A stretch of 15,230 bases of DNA, from positions 1 through 15,230 of the forward strand of contig JAMPYD010000012.1 of NCBI GenBank assembly GCA_023700845.1, read 5' to 3'. The notes under the pieces are model-generated. The model was given only the letters and a program-made list of their open reading frames with translations. It searched no databases and was not told where the DNA came from. Both the position numbers and the translations under genes were made by a program. This document shows positions 1 to 7,630 of this stretch, one piece after another; within the stretch, counting starts at the first letter, position 1, and every line of letters begins with the position of its first letter. This DNA is from Elusimicrobiota bacterium (GTDB lineage: Bacteria; Elusimicrobiota; Elusimicrobia; UBA1565; UBA9628).

Positions 1-1476
1 CAGGCCAAACCTCGCGTCCACATCACGGCCGCCCAGGCCATGCGCCGCGCGGGCCTCGACAAAACGATGACGACGGAGCTCGCGGCGTCCGCCGAGGCCT
101 CGGACATCACCAAGACCAAGGCCGATCCGGGCTCGGCCGACGCGGAGGAGGCCTCGGTCCGCGGACGGGGAGGCCGCGGCTTCCGCGACATCATGAGCCG
201 CATGCCGCGCGACATCGTGACCCTCGATTTCGACAACACCGACATCCGCGACGTGATCCGCCTGCTCGCCGCGAAGGCCAAGGTCAACATCGTCTTCGGG
301 CCCGACGTCGCGGGTTCCCTGACCTTGCACCTCACCGACGTCCCCTTCAACGAGGCCTTCCGCACCGCCCTGTCGATGATGAAGCTGACGACCGACCAGG
401 TCGGCGACAACATCCTGCGCGTGATCACGCCGGCCGAGCTCACCAAGCAGCGCACCACCTCGACGGCGACCACGAAGGTTTACGTCCTCAACTACTCGAA
501 GGCCGCCGAGGTCAAGGCGACGATCGACTCCGTCCGCACGGCGGAAGGCCGCACCGGCAACTCGACGGCGGACGTGAAGACCAACACCCTGATCGTGACC
601 GACTCGCTCGAAGGCCAGATGTCGACGGAGAACCTGATCGCGCAGATCGACCAGCGTCCGCGCCAGGTGCTCATCGAGACGAAGATCGTCGAGATCAACG
701 CGAACTCCGGCCTCAACTACGGCGTGCAGTGGGACTACCAGGGCGTCCAGACCGGCAAGATCGGCGGCCAGCAGGGAACCTCCCTCATCGGCACGACGAC
801 CAATCCTCAGAAGGCCTCCAGTCCCACGCTCCCGCCGCTCGACCGCAACGCGAACACGATCGAGGGCGTCGGCGCGGCCGGCCGCGGCACCGGCGTGGCG
901 CTCGCCGCCGACCGCGTCTTCGGCGCCCTGACTTTGGGGCGCATCACGAACAACTTCATCCTCAACGCGACTTTGACCGCGGCGGCGTCCGAGGGCAAGG
1001 CGAAGATCCTGTCCGAGCCGAAGATCGCGACGCTCAACAACCAGGCGGCGGACATCAACATCACGACGCAGATCCCGTACGTGACCTCGAACGTGGCCTC
1101 GACCGGCGTGCAGACGCAGACGGTGAGCTACGTGACCACCGGCATCCAGCTGAAGGTCACGCCGAGCATCAACGCCGACGGCCGCATCACGCTTCAGGTC
1201 AACCCGATCGTCAGCCAGCCCTCGGCGACCGCCTCCGCGAGCAGCACGGGCGCCCCCGCCGTCGACGCGCGCACGGCCAACACGACCGTCCTCGTGCGCG
1301 ACGGCGAGACGATCGTCATCGGCGGCCTCATCACCGACACGATGCAGGACACGATCGCCAAGATTCCCCTGCTCGGCGACATCCCGATATTGGGCTGGCT
1401 GTTCAAGAAGAAGAGCAAGACCCGCGTCCGCGCGGAGCTGCTGATCTTCGTGACGACGAGAATCCTGCCCGACTAG
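1..1476 (+). CDS. pilQ: PilQ-like type IV pilus secretin, 3' part (5' end outside window)
   Basis: This is the C-terminal part of an outer-membrane secretin, the ring-forming pore through which type IV pili (or type II secretion substrates) leave the periplasm. The frame is open from base 1 and the first Met in it (base 40) is not followed by a signal peptide, so the true start lies upstream. Counting from base 1, residues about 72-144 form an N0/STN-type domain (DIRDVIRLLAAKAKVNIVFG; LTLHLTDVPFNEAF). About 159-220 is one NolW/N1-type repeat (VYVLNYSKAAEV). The rest is the secretin beta-domain, ending in the hallmark IPLLGDIPILGWLF and RAELLIFVTTRIL. One N0 plus a single N1-type domain favours PilQ over GspD, which carries more N domains, but the missing 5' part could change this. 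The stop lies 8 bases before the next gene, so it probably heads or continues the downstream operon. Confidence 0.85.
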   Translation, partial: QAKPRVHITAAQAMRRAGLDKTMTTELAASAEASDITKTKADPGSADAEEASVRGRGGRGFRDIMSRMPRDIVTLDFDNTDIRDVIRLLAAKAKVNIVFGPDVAGSLTLHLTDVPFNEAFRTALSMMKLTTDQVGDNILRVITPAELTKQRTTSTATTKVYVLNYSKAAEVKATIDSVRTAEGRTGNSTADVKTNTLIVTDSLEGQMSTENLIAQIDQRPRQVLIETKIVEINANSGLNYGVQWDYQGVQTGKIGGQQGTSLIGTTTNPQKASSPTLPPLDRNANTIEGVGAAGRGTGVALAADRVFGALTLGRITNNFILNATLTAAASEGKAKILSEPKIATLNNQAADINITTQIPYVTSNVASTGVQTQTVSYVTTGIQLKVTPSINADGRITLQVNPIVSQPSATASASSTGAPAVDARTANTTVLVRDGETIVIGGLITDTMQDTIAKIPLLGDIPILGWLFKKKSKTRVRAELLIFVTTRILPD

Positions 1477-1484
1477 CGGCCCGA

Positions 1485-2858
1485 GTGCTCGCCGGTCTCG
1501 TCGGCAGCGTCGTCGCGTCGGGGCTCCTCCTGCGGGGGGCGTGGGATCTCTGGGCGCAGTCCCTGGTCCTTCTGGGGCTTCTGGCCGCCTCCGCGGCCTG
1601 GCTGTGCGCCCGCGCCGCCTCGGGCTGGCTTCCCCGTCCCGATTCGAGGATGCTCGCCTGGGCCGCGGCGCTGGCCGCCCTCTCCGCGCTGTCCGCGTGG
1701 GCGAGCCCCGTTCCCGCCTACTCCCGGCCGGCCTGGGCCGCCGCGGCCGCGGGCCTCGCGCTGATGCCGCTCATCTCGGTGCTCGACGCCGAAGGACGCG
1801 CGCGCGTCGAGCGGTTCCTCCGCGGGGCGGGCTGGGCTCTGGTGCTGCTCGCCGTCTATCAGCGCCTTCAGGGCGACACGCGCCCCGCGGCGACGTTCCT
1901 CAATCAGAACGCGTTCGCCGGCGCGATCCTGCTCCTGCTGCCGGTGGCGGCGCGGGCGGGGGATTGGGCTCTCGCCGCGGGCCTGCTCCTGTGCCTCTGG
2001 TGGGCGCGCTCGGTCGGGGCTTGGCTCGGGCTTTCGCTCGCCTTGATCCTGCACCGGCGGGCGGTGGGCGCGGTCGCCTTCTGGCTCGGCGCCTCCGCGG
2101 GCTTCATCGGTCTCGTCGCCGCCTACGCCAAGCTCCAGTCGCCGGAGACTTTGCACCGCGCCGAGTGGTGGAAGGCGGCCTGGCGCATGGCGTCGTCGGC
2201 GCCCTGGCTCGGGCTGGGGCCCGGCTCGTACGCCTACGCCCTGCCGGCGCACGCGCCGGCCGGGCCGGAGCTGTCGTCCTTGTTCGCGCACCAGCATTTT
2301 CTCGAGACGGCCGCGGAGCGGGGCTGGCCGTACCTCCTGCTGTGGATCATCGGGCTCGCCCTGATCCTCAAGCCCGCTCCCGCGGGCCGGCGCTTCGGCC
2401 CGGTCGCGGCGCTGATTCACGGCCTCGTCGACTACGCCTTGTCGGTGCCCGGCGTGTTCTGGCTTTTCTGCGCGTCGACGGCGCTCGCGGCGCCCGATTC
2501 GGGCCGCTCCGTCAACGTTCCGCTTCGCTGGCGGCCCGTCGCGTGCGCCGTCGTCCTCGCCGCCGCGGCGGGGTCGGGCGTCTGCGTCTGGCGCGGCTGG
2601 TCGGCGGACCGCCTGCGCGCCCGCTCGGCCGCGGCCATCCGCGAGGGCCGCCTCGACGACGCGGCCGCGATGCTGGAGGCCTCGGAGGGCTTGTCGCCTC
2701 ACCCCGAGGCGGCGCGCTTCCGCGCGGAGATCATACTGGCCCGCGGCGGCCCGGCGGCGGACGCCGCCCGCCACCTGTCGCGGGCGATCGCGCTCGACCC
2801 CTACCGCGCGTCGAACCGGGCCCTTCTCGACGCGGCTCTGGAGAAAAGTGGACGCTGA
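1485..2858 (+). CDS. Wzy_C-family O-antigen ligase/polymerase-like membrane protein with TPR-like tail
   Basis: A 457-residue polytopic membrane protein of the Wzy_C (O-antigen ligase, polymerase or protein O-oligosaccharyltransferase) superfamily, whose members transfer lipid-linked glycans in the periplasm. Visible signatures are FLNQNAFAG (138-146), ARSVGAWLGL (174-183, the usual SRGAWL-like segment), GLGPGSYAYALP (243-254) and AHQHFLETAAERG (268-280, matching the large periplasmic loop motif). About ten hydrophobic segments run to residue 368. After the last one (about 350-368), residues 373-450 look like helical TPR-type repeats (EGRLDDAAAMLEASEGLSPHPEAARF; AARHLSRAIALDPYRAS). The GTG at 1485 is chosen because it gives an immediate TM segment, and no other start lies between it and the secretin stop. 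No clear Shine-Dalgarno is seen, so coupling to the secretin is likely. Ligase, polymerase and pilin glycan transferase activities cannot be told apart from sequence. Confidence 0.8.
   Translation: MLAGLVGSVVASGLLLRGAWDLWAQSLVLLGLLAASAAWLCARAASGWLPRPDSRMLAWAAALAALSALSAWASPVPAYSRPAWAAAAAGLALMPLISVLDAEGRARVERFLRGAGWALVLLAVYQRLQGDTRPAATFLNQNAFAGAILLLLPVAARAGDWALAAGLLLCLWWARSVGAWLGLSLALILHRRAVGAVAFWLGASAGFIGLVAAYAKLQSPETLHRAEWWKAAWRMASSAPWLGLGPGSYAYALPAHAPAGPELSSLFAHQHFLETAAERGWPYLLLWIIGLALILKPAPAGRRFGPVAALIHGLVDYALSVPGVFWLFCASTALAAPDSGRSVNVPLRWRPVACAVVLAAAAGSGVCVWRGWSADRLRARSAAAIREGRLDDAAAMLEASEGLSPHPEAARFRAEIILARGGPAADAARHLSRAIALDPYRASNRALLDAALEKSGR
2840..2843 (+). promoter_or_regulatory. Ribosome binding site GGAG for the GTG start at 2848
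   Basis: GGAG followed by AAAA sits directly before GTG at 2848, inside the last codons of the Wzy_C gene. It decides the GTG as the start of the next gene, giving an 11-base overlap between the two genes. Confidence 0.6.
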
Positions 2859-4803
2859 CCGCCCGCGCGTCGGGCCGGAGGCCGTCGTCGCCGCCGTGCT
2901 CGCGGCCGTCGTCGCGGCGCTTCTGGGCGGCGCGTGGGCGCGCGGCCTGACGGTGTTTTGGGGCGACCTGACGTACCTGCATCACGGCTGGCGCGCCTCG
3001 CCCGCCATGCTCGTCGCGGCCGGGCGCGCGCCGCTGTGGGAGCCGTCGCTTTACTTCGGGATGCCGATGGCCGCCTCCATGCAGGGCGGCCTTTTTTATC
3101 CGCCGACGATCGTGTACTACCTGTTCGGCTTCGCGACCGCGACCGCGCTGTTCCAGGCCCTGCATCTGGTCGCGGCCGGCTGGCTGTGCGCGCTCTGGCT
3201 GCGCGCCTGCCGCCTGCCCTGGGGCGCCTGCCTCGGCGGGGCCCTGCTGTTCGCCTTCGGCGGCGTGATGATCGCCCGCCTGCCCTTTTTGAACCACCTC
3301 GCGACGCTGGCGTGGGCCCCGGCGCTGGCGCTTTTCTTCCGGCGCCCCGCGGCGCTGGCGGTGGCGCTCGCGCTGATGGTCCTCGCCGGCTACCCGACCT
3401 TCATCCCCGGCTGCGCCGCCGCCGCGTGGATCGCGGCCTACGCGGCCCGCACCGGGCGCTGGTCCTGGAGCGGCTCCGTCCGCGACTGGGCGGCGGCGGG
3501 CCTCCTGTCGGGCGTCCTGGCCGCCGCTCAGCTTCTGCCCGGCCTGGAGCTCGCGGCGCACTCCCGGCGCTCCGCCGGCGTCGGCCTCGCGGAGGCGCTG
3601 ACGTGGGGCTTTTCTCCCGCGGACCTGCTCCAGTGGATCGGGCCGCTCGCGATCGGGATCGGGAATTTCCATCCGGCCGTCGATTGGACCTTGTGCGTCT
3701 ACCTCGGCCTCGCGGGCGCCGCGGCCGCGGCGTACGGCGCCTGGGCGCTGCCGCGCGGCCGGGCGCTCGTGCTCGGCGCGGCCGTGATCGCCGTCGTCGT
3801 GCTGACGCTCGGCGCGTCGACGCCGCTCTCCGCCGCGCTGTGGCGGGGCCTGCCGCCGCTTCGCTTCGTGCGCTACCCGGGCAACCTTGCGTACATCGCG
3901 ATGCTCCCTCTGGCCGCGCTCGCCGCGGCGGGCTTCGCCGGCCGCCGGGCGGGACCGGCGCTGGTGCTGCTGTGCGCGCTCGAGCTCGTGGCGCTCGGCC
4001 GTTCCTCGACGCCGCTGGCGACGCGAGGACTGTTCGTCGAGCCCGGCCCGCTCGTCCGGGGCCTGCAGCGGAGCCAGGGGGAGGCGCGCTACCTGATTTC
4101 TCCGAAGGCGCTGCAGGCGTCGAGAGGCTCCGACATCTTCGACTGGAAGCAGCGGCTGTACGGCCTCACCAACGCGCCGTACCGCCTGCGCGCCTCCGCC
4201 AACTTCGGCGAGCCCCTCGTCCCCGCGCCGTCGTACGCGGTGATGGACGCCTTGCTGAGCCTGCCGAGCGCGGACGCGGCCGCGGGCTGGATGCCCTGGA
4301 TCGGGGCGTCGCGCCTGCTGACCCCGGAGCCGGCGCGATCCCCGCGCCTGGTCGACGAGCCTGGCGCCCTGTGGACTGTTTCGAGGCTCGGCGGCGCTCC
4401 CGTTTCGCTCGCCTATCGCCTGTCCCCGAAGGACGGGGCGGCCCTGCCCGCGGGCTGGCCGCCGTCCCCGCCGTCCGCCGGGCGCTCCCCGCTCGAGGTC
4501 CGCCGCGAGCGCGAGGATCGATTCGAGGTGTCCGGCGAGGGCGCGGGCTGGGCCTACGTCGCCGAGCCTCGTTTTCCGGGCTGGCGGACGGTTCTCTCCG
4601 CGCCGGGGGGCGAGCGGGACGTGGTTCCGGAGCCGGCGCTGGGCGCCTTCCAGAAAATCGAGACTCCGGCCGGTCCCTGGACCTTGCGCTGGCGCTACGA
4701 GCCGGGGCCGTGGCGCCTCGGCCTCCTCATCGCGTGCCTGTCGTGGATTATGCTCGCCCGGTCTTGGTATCATCGAGCCGTCGCCACTGGAGAGACTGGA
4801 TGA
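2848..4803 (+). CDS. YfhO-family polytopic membrane protein (GT-C-like), copy 1
   Basis: A 651-residue membrane protein resembling the YfhO family, large GT-C-fold-like proteins implicated in sugar transfer to surface polymers. The first TM (about 11-33) is followed by VFWGDLTYLHHGW, whose Asp40 sits where GT-C enzymes keep a catalytic acidic residue after TM1. Next come the family-typical GRAPLWEPSLYFGMP and GGLFYPP, then many TM segments, FVRYPGNLAYI before the last core TMs, and a C-terminal soluble part with AEPRFPGWR and a final TM. That soluble part is beta-rich and is expected outside the membrane. The GTG start has a GGAG site. The stop TGA overlaps the ATG of copy 2. The next gene is a diverged paralogue of the same design, so the two may act as a pair. 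The specific substrate is not deducible. Confidence 0.72.
   Translation: MDADRPRVGPEAVVAAVLAAVVAALLGGAWARGLTVFWGDLTYLHHGWRASPAMLVAAGRAPLWEPSLYFGMPMAASMQGGLFYPPTIVYYLFGFATATALFQALHLVAAGWLCALWLRACRLPWGACLGGALLFAFGGVMIARLPFLNHLATLAWAPALALFFRRPAALAVALALMVLAGYPTFIPGCAAAAWIAAYAARTGRWSWSGSVRDWAAAGLLSGVLAAAQLLPGLELAAHSRRSAGVGLAEALTWGFSPADLLQWIGPLAIGIGNFHPAVDWTLCVYLGLAGAAAAAYGAWALPRGRALVLGAAVIAVVVLTLGASTPLSAALWRGLPPLRFVRYPGNLAYIAMLPLAALAAAGFAGRRAGPALVLLCALELVALGRSSTPLATRGLFVEPGPLVRGLQRSQGEARYLISPKALQASRGSDIFDWKQRLYGLTNAPYRLRASANFGEPLVPAPSYAVMDALLSLPSADAAAGWMPWIGASRLLTPEPARSPRLVDEPGALWTVSRLGGAPVSLAYRLSPKDGAALPAGWPPSPPSAGRSPLEVRREREDRFEVSGEGAGWAYVAEPRFPGWRTVLSAPGGERDVVPEPALGAFQKIETPAGPWTLRWRYEPGPWRLGLLIACLSWIMLARSWYHRAVATGETG
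4745..4773 (+). promoter_or_regulatory. Possible internal extended -10 promoter before YfhO copy 2
   Basis: Within the last codons of copy 1 there is TGGTATCAT (4765-4773), an exact TGnTAnnnT extended -10. A poor -35-like GGATTA lies at 4745-4750 with 17-base spacing. The codons here (TAT CAT) end in T, unlike the strongly G/C-ending codons around them. Transcription would begin about 20 bases before the ATG at 4800, upstream of its GGAGAG site. This rests on motif match only. Confidence 0.3.
4789..4794 (+). promoter_or_regulatory. Ribosome binding site GGAGAG for the ATG at 4800
   Basis: GGAGAG with 5-base spacing precedes the ATG at 4800, which overlaps the TGA of the previous gene (ATGA). 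It supports this start. Confidence 0.6.
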
Positions 4804-6641
4804 CCCGCCGGGACCTCATCGTCGTCGGGGCCCTCGCGGCCGCCGTGCTCGCGCTGACCGCGTGCGTCTGGGCGCGCCCGGGACGGGCGTTCTTCAACCA
4901 CGGCGACCTTTACGCCTACCACTGGCCCTTGCGCCACCACACCGCGGCGGCGCTGATCGAAGGCCGCCTCCCGTTCTGGAATCCGTACATCATGCTCGGC
5001 GTGCCCCACGCGGCGAACCCGCAGGCCGCGATGTTCTATCCCGCGTCCGTCCTGGGCTTCCTCCTTCCCGTCGTCACCGCCTTGGTCTGGGACCAGGTTC
5101 TGCACCTGCTGTGGGCCGCGCTCGGCGCGTACCTGCTCGCGCGTTCCGCCCGCCTGCCCCGCGCCGCGGCCGCGGCGCTCGCGGCGGCCTACGCGCTCTC
5201 GCCCTTCCTGATCTACCGCGTGACGGCGGGCATACCGACCTTGCTCGCCGCGCTGTCCTGGGCGCCGTGGGCCTGGCTGGCCTGGCTCGCGGGCGCGGCG
5301 CCGCTTCTGGCCGCCGTCTTCGCGCTGCAGTTCTTCTCCGGCCATCCCCAGTTCCTCGTCGTCAACGCGGCCGCCATGGGGCTCTGGGCGGCGGCGCGCC
5401 GGGAGCGCCTGGCGCTGTGGGCGCGCCTCGCCGCGGCGGCGGGCGGAGCGCTGGCGCTGGCCGCGGTGCAGTGGCTGCCGACGCTCGAGCTGCTGTCCGG
5501 CTCCAACCGCTCCGGCTGGCCGGAGAGTTTCCGCGCCGCCTATTCGCTGCGTCCGTCGGATCTCCTCCTGTGGCTCTCGCCCGGCGCCTTCGGCACGCCG
5601 CTCGACGGCCGCTGGGACGGCGCGATCTCGGTGTTCTACGAAAGCGGCGGCGTGTGGCTCGGCGGGGGGGCGCTGGCGCTCGCCGCCGGCGCGCTCCTGC
5701 GCCGGCGCTCGACGGCGGGGCCGGTCCTCCTGGTCGTCGCCGGCGCCGTCCTCGCGCTCGGCGCCAACGGGCCGCTCGCGCCTCTGCTGAACGCCCCGGG
5801 GTTCTCTTACCTGCGCACGCCGTCGCGGTGGTCCTTCCTCTCGCTGTGGGGGCTTTGGCTGCTCGCGGGGACGGGCGGACGCGCCCTGGCCGCCGCGCCG
5901 AAGACGGCCGCGGCGCTGTCCCTCTTCCCTCTCGTCGTCCTGGCGGAGCTCGCGGTCTGGGACTCCGGCTTCCTGTCGTCCGCCGCCGCGCGCGCGTTCA
6001 CGAAGGCGAGCCCCGCCGTCGCCGAGGGCCTCGCCGGCCGCGCGTCGCGCGTGCTCACCGCGCCCGCCCTCGCCAATCCGAACAAGGCCATCGTCTACCG
6101 GATGCGCAACGGCAACGGCTACGAGGCCTTCTACCCGGCGAGCGCGGCCGTCTGGGCCGCGGAGGCCGAGGGGGAGCCGGCCGCGGACCCGAGCTGGGTC
6201 CTGGTGTCGCGCTGGACCTCCGACGCGTCGTCGCGGGCCGGGGTGTCCGCGCTGCTGACCCAGCGGGGCATCGAGCGTCGGGCCGGGGCCTGGCCGCTGG
6301 CCTCCTTCCTCGACGCGTCCGGCCGGCGCCTGGCTCCGGACCCTCTTCTCGCGATCGACACCCCCGAGCGCTGGCGGGTGACCGGCGCCGTTCCTCCGGG
6401 CGCCGTCGCGGTCGCCTTGGCCGAGACGCGCTGGCCCGGCTGGCGCGCGTCCCTGGACGGGCGCGGCGCGCCGCTTCGCGCGTGGGGCCCCGCGTTCCAG
6501 TCCGTCGCCCTGTCCGGGGGCGCGGCCCTCGATCTCCGGTTCGATTTCTCGCCGACGCGCTGGTTCTGGTGGGCGGCGCTGTCCGCCGCGGCCTGGGGCC
6601 TCTGGTTCGCGGCGTTTTTCCGCCGCGCGGAGGCCGCGTGA
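4800..6641 (+). CDS. YfhO-family polytopic membrane protein (GT-C-like), copy 2
   Basis: A 613-residue membrane protein of the same YfhO-like design as the gene before it. TM1 is followed by FFNHGDLYAYHW, with Asp36 equivalent to Asp40 of copy 1. Then come GRLPFWNPYIMLGVP and AAMFYP, and QFFSGHPQF, a GHPQ motif frequent in YfhO proteins. About ten or more TM helices follow, then FSYLRTPSRWSFLSLW, an extracytoplasmic beta-rich domain containing ETRWPGWRASLDG, and a terminal TM ending in FFRRAEAA. The C-terminal WPGW-x-A/T pattern matches FPGW in copy 1, supporting tandem duplication followed by divergence. The start is set by ATGA overlap and a GGAGAG site. The stop overlaps the GTG of the next gene. 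A transferase adding a sugar from a lipid carrier is the likely role, but this is inferred from the family and context only. Confidence 0.72.
   Translation: MTRRDLIVVGALAAAVLALTACVWARPGRAFFNHGDLYAYHWPLRHHTAAALIEGRLPFWNPYIMLGVPHAANPQAAMFYPASVLGFLLPVVTALVWDQVLHLLWAALGAYLLARSARLPRAAAAALAAAYALSPFLIYRVTAGIPTLLAALSWAPWAWLAWLAGAAPLLAAVFALQFFSGHPQFLVVNAAAMGLWAAARRERLALWARLAAAAGGALALAAVQWLPTLELLSGSNRSGWPESFRAAYSLRPSDLLLWLSPGAFGTPLDGRWDGAISVFYESGGVWLGGGALALAAGALLRRRSTAGPVLLVVAGAVLALGANGPLAPLLNAPGFSYLRTPSRWSFLSLWGLWLLAGTGGRALAAAPKTAAALSLFPLVVLAELAVWDSGFLSSAAARAFTKASPAVAEGLAGRASRVLTAPALANPNKAIVYRMRNGNGYEAFYPASAAVWAAEAEGEPAADPSWVLVSRWTSDASSRAGVSALLTQRGIERRAGAWPLASFLDASGRRLAPDPLLAIDTPERWRVTGAVPPGAVAVALAETRWPGWRASLDGRGAPLRAWGPAFQSVALSGGAALDLRFDFSPTRWFWWAALSAAAWGLWFAAFFRRAEAA
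6629..6633 (+). promoter_or_regulatory. Ribosome binding site GGAGG for the GTG at 6638
   Basis: A perfect GGAGG lies 4 bases before GTG at 6638, which overlaps the stop TGA of copy 2 (GTGA). It fixes the start of the flippase-like gene. Confidence 0.65.
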
Positions 6642-7630
6642 GCCGCAAGAAGATCGCCTCGGGCGCGGTCGCCTTCGCGATCACGGGGCTTTTCCTGTGG
6701 CTGGCGCTGCGCAAGGTCGAGTTCTCCGCCCTCGGCGCGGCGCTGAGCGCGGCGCGCCCCGGCTGGCTGATCCCGATGGTCGCCATCGTCTATCTCGACC
6801 TGCTCGTGCGCGCCGTGCGCTGGCGCGTCCTGCTCTCCCGCGCCCGCGCCTTGCCCGCCCCGGTCTGGGACCTGTTCAAGCTCGAGGCGATCGGCCTCGC
6901 GGTCAACAACGTCCTGCTTCTGCGCCTCGGCGAGCTCGCGCGGGCGGGCCTGGCGGCGCGCCGCCTCGGCCTTCCGGCCGCCGCCGCCCTGGCGAGCGTG
7001 GCCATCGAGCGCGCGCTCGACGTGGCAGCCCTGCTGACCATCTTCGTGCTCGCCTCCCGCCGCGCTCCCGGGATCGCGCCGGTTCAGGTCGTGCGGGGGG
7101 CGCTGCTGCTTCTCTCGGGCGCGATCGGAGCCCTGATCGTCCTGGCCGCGGCGGAGAGCTCCCTGGCGCCGGACGGCTTCGCGGAGAAGCGGCTGCGTCC
7201 CTGGCCGCGCGTGCACCGCTTCGTCGAGCAGCTGGCGCTCGGGGCCGCGGTGCTGCGCTCGCCCTCCGCGGCGGCCGGCGCGGCGCTCCTGAGCCTCGCG
7301 CTGTGGACGGTGGACGCGGCGCTGTACTGGACGGCGGCGTACGCCCTCGATCTCGGCGGGCTCATGGATTACCCGCGCGCGGTGCTGACCCTGTCGTGGG
7401 CGGGGGCGAGCTCCGCGATCCCGGCCGCTCCCGGAGCGATCGGAACGTTCGAGGCCGTCGTCGCCTCGATCCTGGAGAAGTTCGGCGCCGCTCCGGAGGT
7501 CGCCCTGGCCTACGCGCTGATGACGCACATGATCATGTATCTTCTGGTGACGGTCACGGGCCTCGCGTTCCTGTCGCGCGAGGGCGTGTCCCTCGCGAAG
7601 CTGAGCGAGGAAGTCGAGCGCGATAAATGA
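6638..7630 (+). CDS. Flippase-like integral membrane protein (LPG synthase TM / UPF0104 family)
   Basis: A 330-residue polytopic protein of the lysylphosphatidylglycerol synthase transmembrane family (related to the N-terminal flippase part of MprF and to AglD-associated proteins). Landmarks are RAVRWRVLLSR after TM2, VNNVLLLRLGELARAGL (the usual N-x-x-x-P/L-R-x-GE-x-x-RA signature), ASVAIERALDVAALL, and APGAIGTFEAVVASIL near the C-terminus. Each is a conserved point of the family, and about eight hydrophobic segments are visible. Stand-alone members like this often lie in glycan or glycolipid clusters and are thought to move or process polyprenyl- or lipid-linked intermediates. The biochemical role is not established for most of them. 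The start overlaps the previous stop (GTGA), and the stop overlaps the next ATG (ATGA at 7627). Confidence 0.82.
   Translation: MSRKKIASGAVAFAITGLFLWLALRKVEFSALGAALSAARPGWLIPMVAIVYLDLLVRAVRWRVLLSRARALPAPVWDLFKLEAIGLAVNNVLLLRLGELARAGLAARRLGLPAAAALASVAIERALDVAALLTIFVLASRRAPGIAPVQVVRGALLLLSGAIGALIVLAAAESSLAPDGFAEKRLRPWPRVHRFVEQLALGAAVLRSPSAAAGAALLSLALWTVDAALYWTAAYALDLGGLMDYPRAVLTLSWAGASSAIPAAPGAIGTFEAVVASILEKFGAAPEVALAYALMTHMIMYLLVTVTGLAFLSREGVSLAKLSEEVERDK

Noticed and set aside
1473..2774. A 433-codon minus-strand frame and a 469-codon plus-strand frame opposite or over the Wzy_C gene
   Set aside because: Both are Arg/Gly/Pro-rich shadows of the GC-rich gene. The real frame shows the TM pattern and Wzy_C motifs.
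2731..4773. A 680-codon open frame on the minus strand opposite YfhO copy 1
   Set aside because: It is Arg/Gly/Gln/Glu-rich and low complexity with no domain. It mirrors the GC-rich third positions of the real membrane-protein gene, which has family motifs and a start with a ribosome site.
6131..7528. A 465-codon minus-strand frame across the YfhO copy 2 / flippase junction
   Set aside because: Low-complexity, charged composition with no recognisable motif, spanning two convincingly coupled genes on the other strand.
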